Below are positions 1 to 7,626 of a stretch of 64,000 nt of DNA, one piece after another (position 1 is the stretch's first letter; each line of letters starts with the position of its first letter). Source of the stretch: Pseudorhodobacter sp. PARRP1 (GTDB lineage Bacteria; Pseudomonadota; Alphaproteobacteria; Rhodobacterales; Rhodobacteraceae). Under the pieces are notes generated by a model. It saw nothing but the letters and a program-made list of their open reading frames with translations, did not search any database and was not told the DNA's origin. Position numbers and translations under genes: made by a program. The DNA lies in NCBI GenBank assembly GCA_002256245.1, contig NKIU01000002.1:558001-622000 (forward strand), read 5' to 3'.

Positions 1-208
1 CACCCTTGAAAAAGCCCAAGGTCGCTGCATCCTTGAAGCCCCAGAGCAGGGCTACATTGCCGCCGTCATGGCAATAACACGGCCCGCGCCATTTGTAGGT
101 TTCGTGCAATCCGCAGTCGAGCAGGACGGCGCGCAGCGCCCCTAACTCGGCACGCCAGATCGGGGCCGCGTCAAAGAACGCGGCAAGTCTTGCGTCCACC
201 TCGGCCAT
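1..208 (-). CDS. DUF1801/YdeI-like protein, truncated at window start
   Basis: Reverse-strand reading from ATG at 208: MAEVDARLAAFFDAAPIWRAELGALRAVLLDCGLHETYKWRGPCYCHDGGNVALLWGFKDAATLGFFKG; runs off the window edge. Confidence 0.7.
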   Translation of the reverse strand, partial: MAEVDARLAAFFDAAPIWRAELGALRAVLLDCGLHETYKWRGPCYCHDGGNVALLWGFKDAATLGFFKG

Positions 209-315
209 GATCCCCCCCCGTTTGTGCCGCTGTCAGGGGTAGCGCAGGCAAAAACCGCTGTCTATCGCGCTGCAGCGGCGGGCGGCACAACCGCGCAAGA
301 CACCGGGATAGGGGC

Positions 316-341
316 AAAGAAAAAGGGGGCCACTGGCCCCC
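316..341 (-). terminator. Rho-independent terminator downstream of infC
   Basis: Minus strand GGGGGCC-AGT-GGCCCCC (325-341) followed by TTTTTCTTT, just past the infC stop. Confidence 0.85.
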
Positions 342-376
342 CATCGTTTGCTTGCAACAGATTGTGCGGTTTGCGC

Positions 377-916
377 CTATTTCGGCGAAACCATCATCAC
401 CATCTGGCGGCCTTCCAGCCGCGGCATCGATTCGATCTTGCCCGCTTCGCCCACGTCGGCGGCGACGCGGTTCAGCAGTTCAAGGCCCAGTTCCTGGTGC
501 GCCATCTCGCGGCCACGGAAGCGCAGGGTGACTTTCACCTTGTCGCCCTCTTCGAGGAATTTCAGCACCGAGCGCATCTTCACGTCATAGTCATGCGTGT
601 CGGTGCCGGGACGGAACTTGATTTCCTTGATCTCGATGATGTGCTGCTTCTTGCGGGCTTCGGCCTCACGCTTTTGCTGTTCATATTTGAACTTGCCGAA
701 ATCCATGATCTTGCACACGGGCGGTTCGGCATTCGGCGAGATTTCCACCAGATCGAGCCCGGCTTCCTCGGCCATCTGCATCGCGCGTGCGGGGGTGACG
801 ACACCGACATTTTCCCCATCTGCGCCAATCAGGCGAATCTCGGGCGACCGGATGCGATCGTTGATGCGCGGGCCGGTTTCGCGTTGCGGCGGGGCATTGT
901 GAGGTCTGCGGGCTAT
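377..916 (-). CDS. infC: Translation initiation factor IF-3
   Basis: [69 protein letters not shown] is typical IF3; start placed at ATA 914-916 (see finding) instead of the ORF-track ATG at 997. Confidence 0.95.
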   Translation of the reverse strand: MARRPHNAPPQRETGPRINDRIRSPEIRLIGADGENVGVVTPARAMQMAEEAGLDLVEISPNAEPPVCKIMDFGKFKYEQQKREAEARKKQHIIEIKEIKFRPGTDTHDYDVKMRSVLKFLEEGDKVKVTLRFRGREMAHQELGLELLNRVAADVGEAGKIESMPRLEGRQMVMMVSPK

Positions 917-1110
917 GGTGGTGGTCCTTTGAATGGTTGTCGGCTGGCGCAAGATAGTCTTGGTTGGCCCCCGCTTCAACCTGAAAAGCCGCAGCAATTG
1001 CGTATGGTTTGGGGTGAGGCCGCCTGCAAGCGGGCGCGGGCCTTTTCTTTTACCATCGATTCTGTCATAGGCGGCGCAACCGAAGTGTAATCGGTAGTGG
1101 GAGAATGATC

Positions 1111-1662
1111 ATGAACAAGAACGTCCTTATCGGCATCGTGCTGATCGCTTTGGCTGGCGCTGGCTATTACCAGTTCAGCATGAAGCCGGCACAGGAAGCT
1201 GCGGCGACGGCTGCGGCAGAGGCCAAGGCTGCAGAAGAAGCCGCAACCAAGGCCGCAGAAGAAGCGGCAGCGGCGACCAAGAAAGCGGCAGATGATGCGG
1301 CTGCGGCGGCGGCTGCGGCGGCGAATGATGCGGCTGCGGCTGCGACCACCGCGGCCAATGATGCGGCGGCTGCTGCCACCGACGCAACCGCTGCTGCCAC
1401 CACCGCTGCCACCGATGCGACCGCTGCTGCCACCACCGCTGCCACCGATGCGACCGCTGCTGCAACCTCGATGGCCAGCGATGCCATGGCGGCTTTGGAC
1501 CCGGCGAATTTTGATGCTGTCAAGGTCAAGGCGCTGATCGACGCATCGGCACTGGATGACGCGCTGAAAACCACGCTGAAAACCGGCGTTGATGCGGCCG
1601 CCACCGATGCTGCGAAAGTGCCGGAAGCTTTGGCTGCCGTGAAAACCGCTTTGGGCATGTAA
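1111..1662 (+). CDS. Membrane-anchored Ala-rich repeat (coiled-coil-like) hypothetical protein
   Basis: N-terminal TM/signal MNKNVLIGIVLIALAGAGYYQF, then Ala/Thr/Asp 11-residue repeats, then a short alpha-helical C-terminus. Confidence 0.75.
   Translation: MNKNVLIGIVLIALAGAGYYQFSMKPAQEAAATAAAEAKAAEEAATKAAEEAAAATKKAADDAAAAAAAAANDAAAAATTAANDAAAAATDATAAATTAATDATAAATTAATDATAAATSMASDAMAALDPANFDAVKVKALIDASALDDALKTTLKTGVDAAATDAAKVPEALAAVKTALGM
1375..1467 (+). repeat. 33-bp tandem repeat inside the Ala-rich CDS (about 2.8 copies)
   Basis: gccaccgatgcgaccgctgctgccaccaccgct repeated at 1375, 1408 and 1441 with few differences. Confidence 0.9.
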
Positions 1663-1684
1663 GCCTACGCCTTTGGGCAAAGCG

Positions 1685-1718
1685 GGCCGCGCCGGGGATA
1701 CCCCGGGCGCGGCCTTTT
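1685..1718 (+). terminator. Rho-independent terminator
   Basis: GGCCGCGCCGGGG-ATA-CCCCGGGCGCGGCC followed by TTTT. Confidence 0.85.
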
Positions 1719-1730
1719 CATGTCAGGGCA

Positions 1731-2240
1731 TCATGTCAGGCGGTGCTCGGTGTCGATCAGCTTCAGGCCCGCCCAGTGCCACAGCACCAGATTGCGCGCA
1801 TCGGCTGCGGCTCCCTTGGCGAAGGATGGCGCTATCAGGCCGTGGTAGCCTGCGGCGATCAGCGCCTCGGCGATGTCCTGGGCCTTGGATGTGCCACGGG
1901 CCATCATCTGCAAGCGCCAGTCGTCAGCGGCAAGATCGGCGGCGCTGATGCCGTGGGCGGCCAGGTGCGCGGGGTTCAAGCTGTCGAAGAGGTTGTCAAG
2001 GTCGGCTGCGTAGCTGACCAGCGTCACAGGCTCGAACGGGCGGCCGATCTGATTGGCCTCGGCCACAGCGCCCATGATCGTAAGCGCGGTGTAAAGGGCC
2101 GCGCGGCCCTTGGCGTTGAAACGCCCGCCGTGGCGCTTGGCGCCTGCGCCTGACAACGGGTCGCGCGCCCAGATCGGGTTCAGCGCGCGGTAAAGCGGGC
2201 CGTTATAGGCGCAAGACGGTTCAGGCAAAGCCGCCCGCAT
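1731..2240 (-). CDS. RES-domain toxin of a RES/Xre toxin-antitoxin system
   Basis: YRALNPIWARDPLSGAGAKRHGGRFNAKGRAALYTAL...EANQIGRPFEPVTLVSYAADLDNLFD is the RES family pattern; overlaps the upstream antitoxin gene. Confidence 0.85.
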   Translation of the reverse strand: MRAALPEPSCAYNGPLYRALNPIWARDPLSGAGAKRHGGRFNAKGRAALYTALTIMGAVAEANQIGRPFEPVTLVSYAADLDNLFDSLNPAHLAAHGISAADLAADDWRLQMMARGTSKAQDIAEALIAAGYHGLIAPSFAKGAAADARNLVLWHWAGLKLIDTEHRLT

Positions 2241-2583
2241 CCACCGCGTCGATATAGTCCATCACTTCCGCCGCCTTGCCATCCTGCAGCAGACGCGCCG
2301 GCGTCATGCCGCCAAAGCCGGGCAGGGGTTCCGAGCGGAACCACGCATAGGCCACCAGCCCCGAGCCAAAACGCGGCGTCAGGCGGTTGATGATTTCCAC
2401 CATCTCACGCAGGCGGGTTTGGGTTTTGGCCGACGCCAGCCGATCCTTGCGCGCGACGGCATCGCGGCCAAGCCCTGCGGTGCGGGCGATTTCATCCTGC
2501 GTGGTCAGCCATTCCTCGGCCAACAGCCGGGGCTGGAACAGTGATTTGTCGGAAAAGGCGAGGATGTTCATAGCGGACCCCAT
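2221..2583 (-). CDS. Xre/MbcA/ParS-type antitoxin
   Basis: Xre-like LLAEEWLTTQDEIARTAGLGRDAV plus MbcA/ParS-like C-terminus WFRSEPLPGFGGMTPARLLQDGKAAEVMDYIDAVDAGGFA; adjacent to RES toxin. Confidence 0.85.
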   Translation of the reverse strand: MGSAMNILAFSDKSLFQPRLLAEEWLTTQDEIARTAGLGRDAVARKDRLASAKTQTRLREMVEIINRLTPRFGSGLVAYAWFRSEPLPGFGGMTPARLLQDGKAAEVMDYIDAVDAGGFA

Positions 2584-2588
2584 ACGGA

Positions 2589-2608
2589 TTGACTGATATA
2601 TACGTCAA
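2589..2608. promoter_or_regulatory. Candidate TA autoregulatory operator
   Basis: Imperfect palindrome TTGACTGATATATACGTCAA (16/20 self-complementary) immediately upstream of the antitoxin start. Confidence 0.45.
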
Positions 2609-2641
2609 TCGGCGTGGAAAATCAAGGATTGCAGTCTTGGA

Positions 2642-2727
2642 CTTCATCTTGGCGAAAATACTCCCGCCGGAGGCACCCCCGGCTGGCCAAAGAAGCCTCC
2701 GGCGGGAGTATTTATACCAAGATGAAG
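2642..2727. repeat. Dispersed intergenic repeat, two copies head-to-head
   Basis: cttcatcttggcgaaaatactcccgccggaggc (2642-2674) and gcctccggcgggagtatttataccaagatgaag (2695-2727): 33-nt arms differing in 3 nt. Confidence 0.9.
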
Positions 2728-2735
2728 CCGTTCGA

Positions 2736-3557
2736 TCAGATCCCGTCGCCGACGAAGGCTTTTTCGACCACAAACTGCTTGGGGTCAGAATTGGCGCCTT
2801 CGTGCAGGCCGAAGCCTTCAAGGATGGCTTTGACATCGACGTTGAACGCAAGGCTGCCGCAGACCATGGCGCGGTCCTCGATGGGGTTCATCTGCGGCAG
2901 GCCGAGGTCGGCGAACACTTTGCCCGAGGTCAGGTTGTCGGTGACGCGGCCCATGTGATGGAACGGCTCGCGGGTGGTGGTGGGGTAATAGAGCAGTTTG
3001 CCTGCCACCATCTCGCCGATCAGCGGATCATCGGCGAGGCTTTCCACCAGCGCCTGACCATAGGCGAGTTCGGCCACTTCGCGGCAGGTGTGCATCATAA
3101 TGACCTGGTCGTATTTCTCATAGGTCTCAGGCTCGCGCAGAAGGCTTGCGAAGGGGGCGAAACCGGTGCCGGTTGAGAGCAGCCACAGCCGTTTGCCGGG
3201 CAGAAGCGCGTCATGCACCAGAGTGCCCACCGGTTTTGGGCGCAGGATGATTTCATCACCAACCTGAATGTGCTGAAGTTTCGAGGTCAGCGGGCCGTCG
3301 GGCACTTTGATCGAGTAGAACTCCAACTCGTCATCCCAAGCGGGCGAGGCGATGGAATAGGCGCGCAGCAACGGCTTGCCGGTGTCACCCATCAACCCGA
3401 TCATCACGAATTCACCCGAACGGAAGCGCAGGGTCTTCGGGCGGGTGACGCGGAAGGAGAACAACCGGTCGGTCCAGTGTTTCACCGCCGTGACGGTTTG
3501 CGCATCGGGCAGATGCGGTTTGACGGCGGCGACGGTTGCTTCGGCAGAGGAGGACAT
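2736..3557 (-). CDS. fpr: Ferredoxin--NADP reductase
   Basis: FSFRVTRPKTLRFRSGEFVMIGL...LLRAYSIASPAWDDELEFYSIKVPDGPLTSKLQHI...LLSTGTGFAPFASLLREPETYE...VVEKAFVGDGI. Confidence 0.93.
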   Translation of the reverse strand: MSSSAEATVAAVKPHLPDAQTVTAVKHWTDRLFSFRVTRPKTLRFRSGEFVMIGLMGDTGKPLLRAYSIASPAWDDELEFYSIKVPDGPLTSKLQHIQVGDEIILRPKPVGTLVHDALLPGKRLWLLSTGTGFAPFASLLREPETYEKYDQVIMMHTCREVAELAYGQALVESLADDPLIGEMVAGKLLYYPTTTREPFHHMGRVTDNLTSGKVFADLGLPQMNPIEDRAMVCGSLAFNVDVKAILEGFGLHEGANSDPKQFVVEKAFVGDGI

Positions 3558-3660
3558 GGGCGGGCTTTCGGTTATGGCGGTCGTCTGTCGCGGGCGGCGC
3601 GGGCTTGGTCAGCCGCGGATGCGGTCTGATAGCGCAGCGGCGCGGCGGGTGGAATTGGTC

Positions 3661-4065
3661 TTATGCGCGCAGGCGGGCTTGATAGTCGTGCGCCTTCCAG
3701 TCGGCGCGGAACTTCCACTGTGCTTCGGGCTGACGGGCAGCCATCTCATCGGGGATTTCCACATCGTCAAAACCGGTGCGCCGCGCCATCGGATATTGAT
3801 CGGCGATCACCGGACCCATGGCGCGCAAGTGGCCCTTGAAGCCAAGCGCGCGCAAACGGTGCCCGATGGTGAAGGCGCGGCCATCGGAAAACGCCGGGAA
3901 GGCGACGCGGATCAGGGTAAGCTCGGTCAGATAGGGCAGCAAAGCCTCGGGCGCGTCGGTGTGCAGCAGGTCAACCGCGCCGGTGTGTGCGGCGATATCG
4001 GCCAAGGGCACCGTGGCGACGGTGGGGGCGGGGCCAAAGCCCTGATCGGTGACGAGAACGCTCAT
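3661..4065 (-). CDS. DUF934 domain protein (sulfite reductase-associated)
   Basis: MSVLVTDQGFG...FPAFSDGRAFTIGHRLRALGFKGHLRAMGPVIADQYPMARRTGFDDVEIPD; position next to cysH/cysI. Confidence 0.85.
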   Translation of the reverse strand: MSVLVTDQGFGPAPTVATVPLADIAAHTGAVDLLHTDAPEALLPYLTELTLIRVAFPAFSDGRAFTIGHRLRALGFKGHLRAMGPVIADQYPMARRTGFDDVEIPDEMAARQPEAQWKFRADWKAHDYQARLRA

Positions 4066-4811
4066 GCTGCACTGTCCTTTCTGATCGGCACGGCCTTGCC
4101 ATTGATGAAATGGATGCCGCATTCGGTTTTTTCCTGACCGCGCCAACGCCCCGAGCGCGGGTCTTCGCCCGGTGCGACTTTGCTGGTGCAAGGCGCGCAA
4201 CCGATGGAGGGGAAGCCTTGTGCCACCAGCGGATGCCGGGGCAGGCGGTTGTTGATCATGTACTCTTCAAGGTCTTCACGGCCCCAATGCGCCAGCGGGT
4301 TGACCTTGATGCGGGTATCGCCTTCGGCTTCAAAAAAATCCACCGCCGTGCGGGTCGAGGACTGGAAGCGTTTGCGCCCGGTGATCCAGCCGTCAAACGG
4401 GGCGAGCGCACGCTCTAACGGTTCCACCTTGCGCACGGCGCAGCAGGCATCGGTGTTGAACTGGTGCAGCGTGTTGTCGGGGTCTTCAAAGTTCAGCCGG
4501 GCCGGGTTGGCGCGGATGGTGCGCACATCGCAAAGGTTCAGCTTTTCGGCCAGCTCGCGCTGGTAGTCGAGCGTTTCCTGAAACAGCATCCGGGTATCGA
4601 CGAACAGCACCGGGGTTTCGGGCGCAATCACCGAGACCAGATGCAGCAGCACCACCGATTCCGCGCCAAACGACGACACCAGCGCGACGCGGCCCAGATC
4701 GTCATCCTTCAGCGCATGTTCCAGCACCGAGGTCGCGGCGTGGTGTTTGTAGCGCGTGTTCAGAACCGCGACGCGCTCTGCCACCGAGCCTGAGGGGAAA
4801 TCACGCGGCAT
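4062..4811 (-). CDS. cysH: Phosphoadenylyl/adenylyl-sulfate reductase
   Basis: SSFGAESVVLLHLVSVIAPETPVLFVDTRMLFQETLDYQRELAEKL...CCAVRKVEPL...WITGRKRFQSSTRT...GCAPCTSKVAPGEDPRSGRWRGQEKTECGIH. Confidence 0.95.
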   Translation of the reverse strand: MPRDFPSGSVAERVAVLNTRYKHHAATSVLEHALKDDDLGRVALVSSFGAESVVLLHLVSVIAPETPVLFVDTRMLFQETLDYQRELAEKLNLCDVRTIRANPARLNFEDPDNTLHQFNTDACCAVRKVEPLERALAPFDGWITGRKRFQSSTRTAVDFFEAEGDTRIKVNPLAHWGREDLEEYMINNRLPRHPLVAQGFPSIGCAPCTSKVAPGEDPRSGRWRGQEKTECGIHFINGKAVPIRKDSAA

Positions 4812-6471
4812 CACGCCCGCCTTCGGCGCCATAAAGCGCGAGTTTGAACGGCGCAAACCCGGTGCGGCGATAGGTTTGCAGGAAGGTTTCCGACGCGTCC
4901 TCGCGGATGTCGAGATAGGCGCGGATGATACGCTCGATCGCGGGCACGATCTCGTCATAGGCGAAACCGGGGCCGGTTTTCTCGCCGATGCTGGCGGTTT
5001 CCGTGCCGTCGCCGCCCAGGGTGATCTGGTAGTTTTCCACGCCCGCGCGATCAAGGCCAAGGATGCCGATATGGCCGACATGGTGATGCCCGCAGGCGTT
5101 GATGCAGCCCGAGATTTTGATCTTCAAGGGGCCTACGTCATGCTCCAGCTTCAACTCCTCAAACCGCGAGGCGATTTCCTGTGCCACCGGGATCGAGCGG
5201 GCGGTGGCCAGCGCGCAATAGTCCATGCCGGGGCAGGCGATGATATCGGACAGCAAGCCGACGTTGGCGGTGCCAAGGCCCGCCTGCACCAAGGCTGCGT
5301 GCACTGCGGGCAGGTCGGATTTGTGCACATGCGGCAGGATCACGTTCTGCTCGTGGGAAATGCGCAGATCGCCGTGGCCGTATTGCTCGGCAAGGTCCGC
5401 CATCACCCGCATCTGCGCGCTTGTCGCATCGCCGGGGGTTTCGCCATGGGCTTTCACGCTGATGGTGACGATGGAGTATTGGTCGTGGCGGTGGGGCGCG
5501 AGGTTGGTATCGACCCAAGCGCGGAAGCTGGGGTCGGCCTTATAGAACGCGTCATAGCCATCGGTGGCGGCATTGCGGAAGGCAGGCGGGGCAAAGGCCG
5601 CGCGGATGTCATCGAGCAACACCTGATCCGCGCCGCCAAATTGCTGGCGGGTTTCGAGGAAACGCTCTTCGATCATGCGGGCGATTTCGTCGCGGCCGGT
5701 TTCGTGCACGGTGATCTTGATGCGGGCTTTGTATTTGTTATCGCGGCGGCCAAGGATGTTGTAGACCGACAGCACCGCCTCGACATACGGCAGCAGGTCA
5801 GCCACGGGCAGGAAATCGCGCACGGTGAAGGCAATCATAGGTGTGCGGCCAAGACCGCCGCCGACCATCACTTCAAAGCCGGGCTCGCCCGCTGCGTTGC
5901 GCACCATGCGCAGGCCGATGTCATGCGCTTTGGTCACGGCGCGGTCGTTCGGGCTGCCGGTGATGGCGATCTTGAATTTGCGCGGCAGGAATTGAAACTC
6001 CGGGTGGTCGGTGGACCACTGGCGCAGAAGTTCGGCATAGGGGCGGGGGTCTTCGATCTCATCCGCGGCGGCACCGGCGAAATGATCGGCGGTGACGTTG
6101 CGCACGCAGTTGCCGCTGGTCTGGATGGCGTGCATTTCGACATCGGCCAAGGCGCTCAGGATCGCGGGCACGTCGGGCAGTTTCGGCCAGTTGAACTGGA
6201 TGTTCTGCCGGGTGGTGAAATGGCCGTAGCCTTTATCCCAAGTGTCGGCGATCAGCGCCAGTTGCCGCATCTGGCGCGGGTTCAGCGTGCCGTAAGGGAT
6301 GGCGACGCGCAGCATGTAGGCGTGCAGTTGCAGATAAAGCCCGTTCATCAGGCGCAGCGGGCGGAATTCATCCTCGGTCAGGCTGCCATCCAAGCGGCGG
6401 CTGACCTGATCGGTGAATTGCGCCACACGGGCGCGCACGAAGGATTCGTCGAAATCAGAGTAGTTATACAT
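4801..6471 (-). CDS. cysI: Nitrite/sulfite reductase (assimilatory sulfite reductase hemoprotein)
   Basis: TRQNIQFNWPKLPDVPAILSALADVEMHAIQTSGNCVRNVTADHFAG...ACPGMDYCALATARSIPVAQEIA...KIKISGCINACGHHHVGHIGILG siroheme/Fe-S motifs. Confidence 0.95.
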   Translation of the reverse strand: MYNYSDFDESFVRARVAQFTDQVSRRLDGSLTEDEFRPLRLMNGLYLQLHAYMLRVAIPYGTLNPRQMRQLALIADTWDKGYGHFTTRQNIQFNWPKLPDVPAILSALADVEMHAIQTSGNCVRNVTADHFAGAAADEIEDPRPYAELLRQWSTDHPEFQFLPRKFKIAITGSPNDRAVTKAHDIGLRMVRNAAGEPGFEVMVGGGLGRTPMIAFTVRDFLPVADLLPYVEAVLSVYNILGRRDNKYKARIKITVHETGRDEIARMIEERFLETRQQFGGADQVLLDDIRAAFAPPAFRNAATDGYDAFYKADPSFRAWVDTNLAPHRHDQYSIVTISVKAHGETPGDATSAQMRVMADLAEQYGHGDLRISHEQNVILPHVHKSDLPAVHAALVQAGLGTANVGLLSDIIACPGMDYCALATARSIPVAQEIASRFEELKLEHDVGPLKIKISGCINACGHHHVGHIGILGLDRAGVENYQITLGGDGTETASIGEKTGPGFAYDEIVPAIERIIRAYLDIREDASETFLQTYRRTGFAPFKLALYGAEGGRDAA

Positions 6472-6772
6472 TGGTCAAATCCACTTGCTTTCCATGCGCA
6501 TAGTTGGAGGGGCCACGGGTGCGGAACGCCTCGCGGAAATGCACAGGTTCGGGGCCGTTCGGGCCAGCTTTGGCATCGGCGAGGTAAGCGCCGACGATGA
6601 TATTGCGGTGCGACGCCCCAAACGCCAGCCGGGTCTGCGCATGGGCCTCGTCGCTCAGCAGTTCGGCCTCGCGGTGCAGACGGCTCCAGCGGTCGTCGGC
6701 GGTAAGATAAACCACATCGCCTTCGCGCAGATCATTGGCGGTGACGACTTTCGGGGTGAACTGGCGGCTCAT
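6464..6772 (-). CDS. DUF2849 domain protein
   Basis: MSRQFTPKVVTANDLREGDVVYLTADDRWSRLHREAELLSDE...; precedes cysI as is common in Rhodobacteraceae. Confidence 0.85.
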   Translation of the reverse strand: MSRQFTPKVVTANDLREGDVVYLTADDRWSRLHREAELLSDEAHAQTRLAFGASHRNIIVGAYLADAKAGPNGPEPVHFREAFRTRGPSNYAHGKQVDLTNV

Positions 6773-7011
6773 GCGGATGTCCCTGTGCTGGGCTTGACTA
6801 TGGGCGTAGGCAACGGTTGCGGTGTCGCGGTAGAGGATCACGGAAGGGCTTGCAAGGGTGGCATGCTGGCCAGCCGCGCCCGACAGTGCAATTACTCTGC
6901 CAATATAGGATATTTTCCCCTGTTTTCGCCAGTGCCCCTTGCGGATAAGGAAGAATGTTCCGATAGTGCCGTGGAATGGAACGAAGTTCCGCAGAGCAAG
7001 GTGTCTGGCGA

Positions 7012-7473
7012 ATGGCGGCCCAGTTGGATGAGTTGGATCGGAAAATTCTTGCCGAGTTGCAAGAGGATGCCGAGCAGTCTCTGGATGAGATCGCCCGCAA
7101 GGTGGGCAGCTCGAAAACCCCGGTGTGGAACCGTATCCGGCGGATGCGCGAGCAGGGGGTGATCCTGAAGCAGACGGCGCTCTTGGATGCGGAATCGCTG
7201 GGGCTTGAGGCGTGTTTTTTCGTGCTGATCCGCACCTCGCAACACGAGGCGGACTGGCAGCACAAATTCCTGCAAGTGCTGCGCTCGCGCCCCGAAGTGC
7301 TGGAAGCGCACCGCTTGGCGGGCGATATCGACTACATCCTGAAAGTGCGGGTGAAAAACGCGCGCGCCTATGACACGTTCTATCAGGCGCTGATTTCGGA
7401 AGTGAAGATTTACAACGTGACAGCCCTTCTGAGCATGGAAGAAATCAAGGCGACCACGGTGTTGCCGCTGTAG
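7012..7473 (+). CDS. Lrp/AsnC family transcriptional regulator
   Basis: QLDELDRKILAELQEDAEQSLDEIARKVGSSKTPVWNRIRRMREQGVI...; C-terminal RAM domain; divergent from cys cluster. Confidence 0.92.
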   Translation: MAAQLDELDRKILAELQEDAEQSLDEIARKVGSSKTPVWNRIRRMREQGVILKQTALLDAESLGLEACFFVLIRTSQHEADWQHKFLQVLRSRPEVLEAHRLAGDIDYILKVRVKNARAYDTFYQALISEVKIYNVTALLSMEEIKATTVLPL

Positions 7474-7514
7474 CGAAGACGAAATTCAATAGAGCGAATT
7501 TCAGGGGGCATTCT

Positions 7515-7615
7515 GCCCCCTCGGCTTCGCCTCACCCCCTGAGAGTATTTCTGCCAAGATGAAGCGGCTTCATCTTGGCGAAAATACTCCGGGGTGAGCC
7601 CGAAGGGCGAGGGGC
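7515..7615. repeat. Dispersed intergenic repeat, long palindromic form between convergent genes
   Basis: GCCCCCTCGGCTTCGCCTCACCCCCTGAGAGTATTTCTGCCAAGATGAAG-cgg-CTTCATCTTGGCGAAAATACTCCGGGGTGAGCCCGAAGGGCGAGGGGC, about 49-nt arms. Confidence 0.9.
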
Positions 7616-7626
7616 TGGCCCCTCTC

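Noticed and set aside
377-997. ORF-track ATG start for infC at 997
   Set aside because: Adds a 27-residue non-conserved extension without a convincing SD; an SD-ATA start at 914-916 fits the protein family better.
1375-1467. CRISPR-like array
   Set aside because: Contiguous 33-bp units without spacers, in frame inside a CDS.
1167-1658. Ala/Ser-rich - strand ORF opposite the Ala-rich protein
   Set aside because: Mirror of the GC-rich repeat; the + strand has a membrane anchor and a terminator downstream.
4756-6600. 614-aa + strand ORF opposite cysI/cysH
   Set aside because: Antisense to two strongly recognised genes; composition typical of spurious open frames in high-GC DNA and no recognisable domain.
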